In this document: piece after piece, positions 1 to 5,634 of the stretch
Layout: every line of letters starts with the position of its first letter
Position numbering within the stretch: position 1 is the first letter of the stretch
Origin: an uncultured Collinsella sp.
GTDB taxonomy: Bacteria; Actinomycetota; Coriobacteriia; Coriobacteriales; Coriobacteriaceae
Direction of reading: 5' to 3'
DNA: 5,666 bases
NCBI GenBank assembly: GCA_900547655.1
Contig: URHQ01000108.1
Coordinates: 1-5,666, forward strand
The notes under the pieces: generated by a model
Told to the model about the DNA's origin: nothing
The model's database searches: none
Seen by the model: the letters and a program-made list of their open reading frames with translations, nothing else
Translations under genes and position numbers: made by a program

Positions 1-68
1 GGCGCAGCGATGCGCTCGGCGGCCGCACGCCGGCCGAGTTCCGCGCCGCGCTGGGAAGGGCCGCGTAA
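1..68 (+). CDS. C-terminal fragment of a probable IS3-family transposase (OrfB)
   Basis: This is only the 3' end of a gene that begins before the window. Reading from base 3 gives 21 residues ending GGRTPAEFRAALGRAA and a TAA stop at 66-68. The pattern G-G-x-(S/T)-P-x-E-(F/Y)-R close to the stop is what I know from the C-terminus of IS3-family OrfB transposases, just after the DDE integrase core. The bases after the stop also resemble an IS3 terminal repeat, which supports the reading. No catalytic residues are inside the window, so whether the element is intact cannot be judged. The other two frames also stay open here but give low-complexity Arg/Pro-rich peptides with no family resemblance. 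The call rests on a short C-terminal match and is tentative. Confidence 0.45.
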   Translation, partial: RSDALGGRTPAEFRAALGRAA

Positions 69-94
69 CGGTCCAAGAAATCGTCCGCAGTCCC
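69..94 (+). mobile_element. Possible right terminal repeat of an IS3-family element
   Basis: Immediately after the TAA of the transposase-like frame, the bases GTCCAAGAAATCGTCCGCA (71-89) resemble the right-end repeats of IS3-family elements, which often read GTCCAA, a short A/T-rich stretch, then GTCCGCA. The exact outer end, any target-site duplication and the left end cannot be seen, because the element enters from outside the window. If the boundary is right, the element ends only about 60 bases before the luxS start codon. Confidence 0.35.
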
Positions 95-152
95 GACCGT
101 TCGAACCAGCTAAAAGAGCCCCGTCCCAATTTGACTATCGAGAGGATCTGCC

Positions 153-641
153 ATGGAGCGCATCGCCAGCTTTTCCGTTGATCATCTGCTGCTTGAGCCC
201 GGCGTGTATGTGAGCCGCATCGACCGCGATCCGGCGACCGGTGCCGCCGTCACCACGTTTGACCTGCGCCTGACCACGCCCAACAAGGAGCCGGTCATGA
301 ACACGGCCGAGTGCCACACCATCGAGCACCTGGGCGCGACGTTCCTTCGCAATCATGCCGAGTGGTCGAGCCGCATTGTCTACTTTGGCCCCATGGGCTG
401 CCGCACGGGCTTTTACCTCGTCGTATTTGGCGAGGTGACAAGCGAGGAGATCCTGCCGCTCGTGCGTGAGCTGTTCGAGTTTGTCGCCGACTTTGAGGGC
501 GATGTCCCCGGTGCCGCTCCCGAGGAGTGCGGCAACTACCTGGACCAGAACCTCCCCATGGCAAACTGGCTCGCGCGCCGTTACCTCGACCGCGACCTGG
601 CCGATATCGACGAGAAACACCTGCACTATCAGCAGGCGTAA
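153..641 (+). CDS. luxS: S-ribosylhomocysteine lyase (autoinducer-2 synthesis protein)
   Basis: LuxS is a cytosolic, metal-dependent homodimer that cleaves S-ribosyl-L-homocysteine to L-homocysteine and 4,5-dihydroxy-2,3-pentanedione, the precursor of autoinducer-2. It recycles the methyl-donor by-product after the Pfs nucleosidase step. The 162-aa product is close to the usual length of about 157. The HTIEH motif gives metal ligands His55 and His59 with catalytic Glu58. The third ligand is Cys126, just before GNYLDQNL. The catalytic cysteine is Cys83 in FGPMGCRTGFYL, and Arg39 matches the conserved substrate-side arginine. All key residues are present, so the enzyme should be active. The ATG at 153 has an AGAGGA ribosome-binding site at 141-146, six bases upstream. 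The gene appears monocistronic: an IS-like end lies upstream and an intrinsic terminator downstream. I see no convincing promoter in the 60 bases before it. Confidence 0.97.
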   Translation: MERIASFSVDHLLLEPGVYVSRIDRDPATGAAVTTFDLRLTTPNKEPVMNTAECHTIEHLGATFLRNHAEWSSRIVYFGPMGCRTGFYLVVFGEVTSEEILPLVRELFEFVADFEGDVPGAAPEECGNYLDQNLPMANWLARRYLDRDLADIDEKHLHYQQA

Positions 642-670
642 GGGCTTTATCGCCCAAAACGCGCGCATTG

Positions 671-701
671 GGCGCCTTCGCTTATGCGGGGGTGCCTTTT
701 T
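671..701 (+). terminator. Intrinsic terminator of luxS
   Basis: GGCGCC at 671-676 pairs with GGTGCC at 691-696 (six pairs, one G-U). Inside it CGC at 679-681 pairs with GCG at 686-688 around a TTAT loop. Five T residues follow directly at 697-701. It lies 30 bases after the luxS stop codon and separates luxS from the next gene. Confidence 0.8.
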
Positions 702-722
702 GCTGAGTGGTCGAGACGAGTG

Positions 723-751
723 TTTAAAATCGCTTATGTTTGTTCTAGAAT
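723..751 (+). promoter_or_regulatory. Possible sigma-70-type promoter of the DUF4867 gene
   Basis: TTTAAA at 723-728 (four of six consensus -35 bases) and TAGAAT at 746-751 (five of six consensus -10 bases) are 17 bases apart. They lie in a notably AT-rich patch downstream of the luxS terminator and would give a leader of about 28 bases before the ATG at 786. Other weaker -10 candidates (TAAAAT at 725-730, CATACT at 755-760) exist, so the exact start is uncertain. Confidence 0.45.
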
Positions 752-786
752 GTTCATACTGTCACATAAACGAACAGGAGCGAACA
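741..786. promoter_or_regulatory. Symmetric TGTTC/GAACA array, candidate operator or leader hairpin
   Basis: TGTTC occurs at 741-745 and 751-755, and its reverse complement GAACA at 772-776 and 782-786. Both inverted pairs share the same centre (763.5), and copies on each side are spaced exactly 10 bases, one helical turn. The array overlaps the proposed -10, the ribosome-binding site (AGGAG, 776-780) and the first base of the start codon. It could bind a dimeric repressor or, if transcribed, pair in RNA and mask translation initiation. No regulator can be named from the sequence. Confidence 0.4.
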
Positions 787-1430
787 TGCATATCTACTCT
801 GTCAACGATCCCGAGTTCAAGTCCTATGGCAACGTTTGGGATAACGTTCCGTCCGAGCTTACGTCGCCCGTGCTCGAGGCGCTCTCTGCCACGCCCATTC
901 CCGAGGGCAGCAAGTACGTTGCAAGTGCGCCGGAGCTCGAGGACGTCAAGGATGCCGACAAGCTTGGCTTTCTCATGTTTGGTGGCCGTCCCTTCCAGCT
1001 CGGCTGGTGCAACGGCCACAATACACGACTCAACTGCCTGGAGTATCACCGCGCGAGCGAATTCAACCTGGGCGCTCGCGACTTTATCCTGCTCGTGGCG
1101 CATCGCTGGGAGATCGAGGACGGCAAGCTCGACACCGCGTGCGTCAAGGCGTTTCGCGTGCCGGCGGGTACGGTCGTCGAAGTCTTCAACACCACGCTCC
1201 ACTACACGCCGTGCATGGTCGACGACGGTGGCTTCCAGGTGATGGTGGCGCTGCCCGCCGGCACCAACGGCCCGCGCCCCGAGGTCGCGGCCGACATGCC
1301 TGCGGCCGGCGACAGCTACTGCTACTGGAAGGCCGACAAGTGGGTTCTCTGCCATGCTGACAGCCCCAAGGCAGCCGAAGGCGGCTACGTAGGCCTCATC
1401 GGCAAAAATCTCGACATCACCGTGGACTAG
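786..1430 (+). CDS. DUF4867 family protein, cupin-like, function unknown
   Basis: The 214-aa product matches what I remember of the DUF4867 family: an N-terminus like M-x-I-Y-S-V-x-D-P-E-F-x-x-Y-G, a central CNGHNTRLNCLEYHRASE block (residues 75-92) and VPAGTVVEVFNTTLHYTPC (125-143). The family is thought to have a cupin-type beta-barrel related to ureidoglycolate lyase. His78, Glu86, His88 and His139 are candidate metal or substrate ligands, which is inference. There is no signal peptide or membrane segment, so it should be cytosolic. The reaction is not established; members are often suspected of acting on sugar or sugar-acid intermediates. The ATG at 786 is preferred because AGGAG (776-780) sits five bases upstream and the family-like N-terminus begins there. 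A start at 684 would add 34 residues across the terminator and promoter region. The gene stands alone between luxS and the signalling operon. Confidence 0.85.
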   Translation: MHIYSVNDPEFKSYGNVWDNVPSELTSPVLEALSATPIPEGSKYVASAPELEDVKDADKLGFLMFGGRPFQLGWCNGHNTRLNCLEYHRASEFNLGARDFILLVAHRWEIEDGKLDTACVKAFRVPAGTVVEVFNTTLHYTPCMVDDGGFQVMVALPAGTNGPRPEVAADMPAAGDSYCYWKADKWVLCHADSPKAAEGGYVGLIGKNLDITVD

Positions 1431-1435
1431 CGCAT

Positions 1436-1486
1436 CGCCCCAAACCACCACAAAGGTGCCTGTCTCCTTTGCGGTGGTTTGGGGCG
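1436..1486. repeat. Long near-perfect hairpin, REP-like or terminator
   Basis: Bases 1436-1456 pair with 1466-1486: 20 of 21 positions match, with one A-C mismatch at 1450/1472 and a nine-base loop (TGCCTGTCT). The stem begins six bases after the DUF4867 stop codon. There is no T tract on either strand, so it is not a classic intrinsic terminator, although it may still end transcription or protect the 3' end. The inner part, CAAAGGTGCCTGTCTCCTTTG, resembles small dispersed palindromes I associate with REP-type repeats in many bacteria; copy number cannot be judged from one window. Confidence 0.7.
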
Positions 1487-1505
1487 GGCGGATATCGGGA
1501 AGTGC

Positions 1506-1540
1506 CAGACGGGGGAGGCTGCCGGGCGCCTTGCCGTCTG
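1506..1540. repeat. Second imperfect stem-loop downstream of the long hairpin
   Basis: CAGACGG at 1506-1512 pairs with CCGTCTG at 1534-1540. After an internal loop, AGGC at 1516-1519 pairs with GCCT at 1528-1531, giving 11 base pairs. A TTTT run follows five bases later (1545-1548), so weak termination is possible but unproven. Confidence 0.4.
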
Positions 1541-1584
1541 CGGATTTTGGGACATGCGGCCCGCTTTTTCGACCCATCTGTCGG

Positions 1585-1590
1585 TACACT
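1585..1590 (+). promoter_or_regulatory. Candidate -10 element for the signalling operon
   Basis: TACACT fits the TAnnnT pattern and is followed by an A-rich stretch. No good -35 lies 16-18 bases upstream. Transcription would begin around 1597-1600, either giving a near-leaderless message from the ATG at 1600 or a leader of about 85 bases for the ATG at 1684. Confidence 0.3.
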
Positions 1591-1683
1591 AAAAGCACTA
1601 TGGGTACCCGCGAGCGACATATCGGCCACGCGGCCGCCCGGACCGCGCCGGTTGCGGATCCCAGGGGCGGCAGGCTCTTCGCC

Positions 1684-3483
1684 ATGCCGCGATTCCTTGT
1701 TGGCATAACGCATCAGGTGTACCGTCACCGCGTCTTTGCTATCGCCGGTGCCATCACCGCGCTGTTCCTCGTGCTTTTGGCAGTCTTGCCGGCGCTGTTC
1801 GCCTTCGACCCCAAACTTTCTAACGCCGTGCCCGCCTATAGCGAGGTGTCCGAAGAGGTCGTGGATGCGCTCGTCCATTCGAGCTCTCTCCCGCTGCTTG
1901 TCGCCGCAATTGTATTTTCAATTTGGGGCGTATCGGTCTATCTGCGCTGTTTGGACTATGTGTTGCGCCGCCGCCTTGTTGCCATCGCCACCATCTGCGC
2001 CCTGTGGATGATCGAAGTCATTCTCAAGTACAAGTCGTTCACGCCGTTCTATGCCACCGTGCTGTGGTACCTGTACTACGTGCCCATGACGCTCATTCCG
2101 CTGCTCTACCAGTTGTGTGGTTTGCGCCTTGCGGGTCTGGAGCAACACCGCCTGGGTCGCCGCTACTGCGCTGCGCTGTGGATTGTGGCCATCCTGCTTA
2201 TCGGATTTGTGCTCACCAACGATTTTCACCAGCAGGTCTTCCACTTTGACCGTACAAGCGACACCTGGAGCAACGATTACACGTACGGCTGGGGTTATTT
2301 TGCCGTCCTCGTGTGGACGGCCTTTAACTTTGTGGCCTTTTTTATCCTGGTGGGCCGGTCCTCGTCCTTTCGCATCCAACGTTTCTCGGGCACGGCGGCG
2401 CTCGTGCTGCTGGGCGGCGCGTTCTTTGCCATCTCATATGCGTTGCGCGTGCCCTGGGCATGGAGACTCAACTTCTCGCTCATCTATTGCGTTCTGTGCG
2501 TGGTGGCGATGGAAATCTGTCTCGATTGCGGTGTCATTCCGTCATATCACGACATCGCCGGCATTTTCGACACCTTGCCGCTTGACCTCAAAGTTCTAAC
2601 GCGCGACCTGCAGGAAGTCTATGCCACGCCGGCGTCAAAGCCAATGCCGGTAGGCGTGCGCGAGGAGTTGCGGACCCAGGCGCACGGCCGCGCCCATGCC
2701 TTTGCCGTGGCGTCCGATCCCGATGTGATGTACCGTGCCTTTCCACTGCTGGGCGGATCGGCCCTGCTTGCCCAAGACGTGTCGGAACTCAACGAGCTTA
2801 ACCGTGAACTGGCACATCGTCGCATGGAGCTGCAGCGTCAAAACGAGCTGCTCGCCGCCGACTACGACCTTAAGACGCACCTGGCAGACCAAGAGGCTGA
2901 GACCTTGCTGGTCCAAGACGTGGACCAGGCGCTTGCCCGCGCGCTCGAAGGGATGTACGACCTGCTGAGCTCGCTACCGCCGTTGACCGATGACTCGTCT
3001 TCGCACGAGCGTTACCGCATGCTGCAGCGCGCCAAGATGCTCGTCGCCTATTGCAAGCGCAAGGGGTCGCTCACGTTGGCACAGCACGGGAAGAGCGGTT
3101 TTGATCGCGACCGCATTCAGCTCATTGCCAACGAGCTCGCAAGCGACCTGCGCACCATCGATATCGATTGCGCCTCGATTATCGCCATACGGCGCCCGAT
3201 GCACGCCAGTACGGTAAGCGCCCTGTACGATTGCGTGTATGACTTTGCGTTTTTTGCCTACACCACCGACCATCCGGCGCTTATGTATCACTTGGGCGAC
3301 CATGACCGATGCAGTGTCGAGCTGCGTGCCACGCTTTTTTCCAACGATGATGAAGATCTTTCGCAGACGCCCGCTGCGCAAGAGCTCGAAAGCGCTCTGC
3401 AAGGGCGCAACGTGGCATACCGCTTTGAGGGCGAGCCCGGCCAGCTGCGCATGATCGTCTTGATGCCGAGGGCGGGTGAGTGA
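1684..3483 (+). CDS. Multi-pass membrane sensor protein with degenerate histidine-kinase domain (pseudokinase)
   Basis: The 599-aa product begins with about eight hydrophobic segments (near residues 17-40, 69-88, 98-115, 124-149, 162-178, 204-224, 236-255, 262-283). LTNDFHQ at 177-183 after the fifth resembles the N-terminal 7TM sensor region of histidine kinases (HisKA_7TM). A PAS-like stretch (about 285-366) ends in QDVSELNELNREL and leads into a charged coiled coil (about 366-408). The region that should be the dimerisation and phosphotransfer domain reads VQDVDQ, with Gln411 where the partner kinase has His322 (VHDVIG). The C-terminal part keeps a strand ending SND (553-555), but has no recognisable N box or glycine-rich ATP lid. 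It is therefore probably a sensor or modulator without kinase activity. Start choice: ATG 1684 has a modest AGG at 1672-1674; an in-frame ATG at 1600 would add 28 Arg/Gly/Ala-rich residues. It overlaps the next gene by four bases. Confidence 0.8.
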   Translation: MPRFLVGITHQVYRHRVFAIAGAITALFLVLLAVLPALFAFDPKLSNAVPAYSEVSEEVVDALVHSSSLPLLVAAIVFSIWGVSVYLRCLDYVLRRRLVAIATICALWMIEVILKYKSFTPFYATVLWYLYYVPMTLIPLLYQLCGLRLAGLEQHRLGRRYCAALWIVAILLIGFVLTNDFHQQVFHFDRTSDTWSNDYTYGWGYFAVLVWTAFNFVAFFILVGRSSSFRIQRFSGTAALVLLGGAFFAISYALRVPWAWRLNFSLIYCVLCVVAMEICLDCGVIPSYHDIAGIFDTLPLDLKVLTRDLQEVYATPASKPMPVGVREELRTQAHGRAHAFAVASDPDVMYRAFPLLGGSALLAQDVSELNELNRELAHRRMELQRQNELLAADYDLKTHLADQEAETLLVQDVDQALARALEGMYDLLSSLPPLTDDSSSHERYRMLQRAKMLVAYCKRKGSLTLAQHGKSGFDRDRIQLIANELASDLRTIDIDCASIIAIRRPMHASTVSALYDCVYDFAFFAYTTDHPALMYHLGDHDRCSVELRATLFSNDDEDLSQTPAAQELESALQGRNVAYRFEGEPGQLRMIVLMPRAGE

Positions 3484-4979
3484 CGATGCTGATTTCGCTC
3501 ATTCTTCCCCAAATTGTTGCGCTCGATGTTGTCTTTGCCCTGGCTGCGTGTCTGCAGACGATCCACGTCCCGCTCATCGCATCGCGCCGCTCGTCCTATA
3601 ACCGTAAGGTGATTTGCGCCTACGAGGCGAGCCTTGTGCTTCACCTGATGATTTCGGCGCTTATCCTGTTCGCGTCGTCTGGCTCGTATCTGGTGGCACC
3701 ACTTGACGTTTGCGCCAGGGCAATGGGCGGAGTGCTGTGGCTCAATGCCGCGATCTTTGCCTATGGCGTGGTACTTATGGTGCGCTATCGTCGCCCCGTC
3801 ATGCTGGTCGAGCTGCTGCTTGTTGTCGCCGTTACACCGCCGGTGGTTTTTGCCATGGGCTCGGCGTGGACCGTTGTCCTTATCGCAGAGGGAGCGTTCT
3901 TCCTGTTCCGTTCCATCGCGGCGCTCTTGATGGACGTCCGTAACCGCCAGGAGGATATCACCATGTTCTCGACGATCGAGACCATCAACGTGATTCCCGT
4001 GGGCATCCTGTATCTGGACCCGAGGGGCCGTCCGCTGCTCATGAACCGCTGCATGCGAAAAAACCTGGTGGAGTTTCATATGCCCACCGACCTAGGCGAT
4101 ATGAGCGGAACATGGAACGACCTGCGCAAACTCAGCATGCAAATGCCCGAAAGCAGCCAGAACCGCGTGCGTATTAATCTGGACCGCTTTGGTGAGGCGC
4201 GGGCGGTGGTCGAGGTTTCTCCCGCCGAGATTCGCTTGTTTGTGCACGATGACGTTATGGTTTCGGGCCGCCTCTTCGAGCGCATTATCGGTCTGGATGT
4301 AACAGAGTATGCGCATGCCCATGATCGCCTGGCGCAAGCCAACCACCTGCTTGAGCTTGCGGGCCAAGAGCTCCAATCCCAGATCGAAGAAGTCAAAAAA
4401 GTTGCTGACAATGCGGCCTATTTGCGTATGCGCGCTCGCGTGCACGATGTGATCGGGCAGCGCCTATCCATCCTCCATCGTTATCTGGAGGAGGGGCGCT
4501 TGGATGACGAGTCACTCGAGCAGATCGACCCGCTGCTGCGCTCAGTCGCTGCCGATCTGCGCAGCGGGGGCGACACCGAATCGGCAGAGCAACTGGGCGA
4601 TATCGTCCATGCCTTTGGCCTGGTGAGCGTGCAGATCGATGTTGAGGGCGAGCTGCCAAGCGACGCGTGTGTCGCCGCTGCATTTTTGCAGATTATCCGC
4701 GAGGCCTCGACCAATGCCACCAAGCATGCGCAGGCGCATCGGGTCCACGTGCGTCTGTGGCAGGAGACGTCGGAAGACGGCGCTGTTGCGCGGATGACCG
4801 TTTCTAACGACGGCGCGCCTGCACCCGTATCGTATCGCGAGGGAACGGGTATCCCTGGTATGAGGCATGTCGCACAGAATCTGGGCGGCAGCCTGGAAGT
4901 CCACACCGCCCCGCCCTTCACGCTTACGGTGTCCATCCCGCTCGCCTCCAACGCCACGGTCCAAAGGAGAAGTTCATGA
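3480..4979 (+). CDS. Membrane-bound sensor histidine kinase
   Basis: This 499-aa protein should autophosphorylate on histidine and pass the phosphate to the regulator encoded next. About five hydrophobic segments lie in residues 4-150. A PAS-like domain follows (about 160-275; IPVGILYLDPRGRPLLMN at 172-189, ending GLDVTEY at 271-277), then a coiled coil (about 278-315). The H box is VHDVIGQRLS with His322 as phospho-acceptor, of the HDxxGQ type found in kinases that pair with NarL/LuxR-type regulators. The ATP-binding domain is complete: N box REASTNATKHA (Glu408, Asn412), SNDG (Asp444, Gly445) and lid GTGIPGM (455-461). The GTG start at 3480 overlaps the previous stop codon (GTGA), with GAGGG at 3468-3472 as ribosome-binding site. 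An ATG at 3486, two codons in, is an equally good start. The end overlaps the regulator's ATG. The signal is unknown. Confidence 0.92.
   Translation: MTMLISLILPQIVALDVVFALAACLQTIHVPLIASRRSSYNRKVICAYEASLVLHLMISALILFASSGSYLVAPLDVCARAMGGVLWLNAAIFAYGVVLMVRYRRPVMLVELLLVVAVTPPVVFAMGSAWTVVLIAEGAFFLFRSIAALLMDVRNRQEDITMFSTIETINVIPVGILYLDPRGRPLLMNRCMRKNLVEFHMPTDLGDMSGTWNDLRKLSMQMPESSQNRVRINLDRFGEARAVVEVSPAEIRLFVHDDVMVSGRLFERIIGLDVTEYAHAHDRLAQANHLLELAGQELQSQIEEVKKVADNAAYLRMRARVHDVIGQRLSILHRYLEEGRLDDESLEQIDPLLRSVAADLRSGGDTESAEQLGDIVHAFGLVSVQIDVEGELPSDACVAAAFLQIIREASTNATKHAQAHRVHVRLWQETSEDGAVARMTVSNDGAPAPVSYREGTGIPGMRHVAQNLGGSLEVHTAPPFTLTVSIPLASNATVQRRSS
4963..4969 (+). promoter_or_regulatory. Strong ribosome-binding site of the response regulator
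   Basis: AAAGGAG lies six bases before the ATG at 4976, inside the end of the kinase gene. It is the best Shine-Dalgarno match in the window. It fixes the regulator start and suggests more efficient translation of the regulator than of the kinases. Confidence 0.8.
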
Positions 4980-5596
4980 TCCGCGTCCTTATAGTCGAAG
5001 ACCAGGCCATCCTGCGCGAGAGCCTGGCGCGCTCCGTCGGTGACCAGCCCGATATGACCGTTGTTTCCGCCATTGCCGATGCTTCCGAGGCCTTGGGTGT
5101 CGCGCTCAAGGAGCGCCCGGACATGATACTGATGGACGTATGCACCGAGCATGATTCCAACGGCATCGTGGCGGCGGCGCGCATCAAAGAACAACTGCCC
5201 GAGTGCCGCGTCATTATCATGACGGGTATGCCCGAAATCACCTTTGTGGACCAGGCGCGCGAAGCGGGCGTCGACAGCTTTGTGTACAAGAACGTCGGTA
5301 TCGACGAGCTATTCGCCGTGATGCGCTCCACGCTGGCGGGTTACTGCACGTTTCCCAAGCCGCCCGAGAGCATCTTCTCGGGCACGGCGGCCCTCGACGA
5401 TGTCGAGCTGTCGATCTTGCGCCTTGCCTGCGAGGGCAAGAGCCGCCGCGAGATCGCGGCCGAGCTGTTTATGAGCGAGGGCACCATCAAACGCCGCATC
5501 TCGGAGATTCTCAATAAGACCGGCTACGACAACATCATGCGCCTGGCCGTGCGCGCAGTAACGGAGGGCAGCATCGTTCCCAACATGGAGCGCTAA
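4976..5596 (+). CDS. NarL/LuxR-family response regulator transcription factor
   Basis: The 206-aa product has the usual length and layout: a receiver domain (about 1-120) and a LuxR-type helix-turn-helix (about 139-200). The acidic pocket is Glu8/Asp9 (VEDQ), the phospho-acceptor is Asp54 (LMDV), the switch threonine is Thr83 (IMTGM) and the conserved lysine is Lys105 (VYKN). In the output domain, LDDVELSILRLACEGKSRREIA and then EGTIKRRISEILNKTG form the scaffold and recognition helices. It should be phosphorylated by the kinase encoded just upstream, with which its ATG overlaps (ATGA), and then bind DNA as a dimer. One oddity: after Asp54 the usual M-P-x-x-x-G turn is replaced by a longer CTEHDSNGI segment without proline. 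Target genes are unknown; self-regulation of the operon is possible but not shown. Confidence 0.95.
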   Translation: MIRVLIVEDQAILRESLARSVGDQPDMTVVSAIADASEALGVALKERPDMILMDVCTEHDSNGIVAAARIKEQLPECRVIIMTGMPEITFVDQAREAGVDSFVYKNVGIDELFAVMRSTLAGYCTFPKPPESIFSGTAALDDVELSILRLACEGKSRREIAAELFMSEGTIKRRISEILNKTGYDNIMRLAVRAVTEGSIVPNMER

Positions 5597-5619
5597 CGCT
5601 CGTTACGCATCGGCATAAA

Positions 5620-5632
5620 GCGGCGGGGCCGC
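5620..5632 (+). terminator. Possible start of an operon terminator, cut off
   Basis: GCGGC at 5620-5624 and GCCGC at 5628-5632 can pair around a GGG loop, 23 bases after the regulator stop codon and preceded by AAA. No T tract is seen because foreign adapter sequence begins at 5635. It may be part of a larger terminator whose remainder is missing. Confidence 0.25.
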
Positions 5633-5634
5633 AG

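Larger units (their letters stand above)
1431..1683. other. Intergenic region with hairpins, no convincing gene
   Basis: Between the DUF4867 stop and the chosen start of the next gene I see the long hairpin at 1436-1486, a second stem-loop at 1506-1540, a T run at 1565-1569 and a -10-like TACACT at 1585-1590. The downstream gene's frame is open back to a GTG at 1456, but that start lies inside the hairpin. The 84 bases from 1600 to 1683 are very GC-rich at second codon positions, unlike the neighbouring coding sequence, which argues against them being coding. Confidence 0.6.

Noticed and set aside
95..112. GTTCGAAC palindrome (99-106) resembling a tRNA T-loop
   Set aside because: The five bases on each side do not form a T stem, and no acceptor or anticodon arm can be found around it.
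466..1242. Plus-strand open frame bridging luxS and the DUF4867 gene
   Set aside because: It is a shifted frame of both genes, Ser/Arg/Thr-rich, and would cross the terminator and promoter region.
1523..1569. Possible intrinsic terminator ending in the T run at 1565-1569
   Set aside because: Only a five-base stem (CGGGC 1523-1527 with GCCCG 1559-1563) with a loop of about 31 bases can be drawn, which is too weak.
762..1706. Long open frame on the minus strand (about 314 codons) opposite the DUF4867 gene and the hairpins
   Set aside because: It runs antisense to a well-supported gene and through two hairpins, and its translation has no recognisable domain. High GC makes such antisense open frames common.
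3288..4079. Minus-strand open frame of about 263 codons across the junction of the two kinase genes
   Set aside because: Its product is low-complexity, His/Arg/Gln-rich and without family resemblance, and it lies opposite two overlapping plus-strand genes with clear motifs.
153..5596. A quorum-sensing circuit in which the membrane sensors detect the LuxS product
   Set aside because: luxS is separated by a strong terminator, another gene and over 1 kb. Neither sensor shows a known AI-2-binding domain (LuxP/LsrB, dCache or similar), so proximity alone does not support it.
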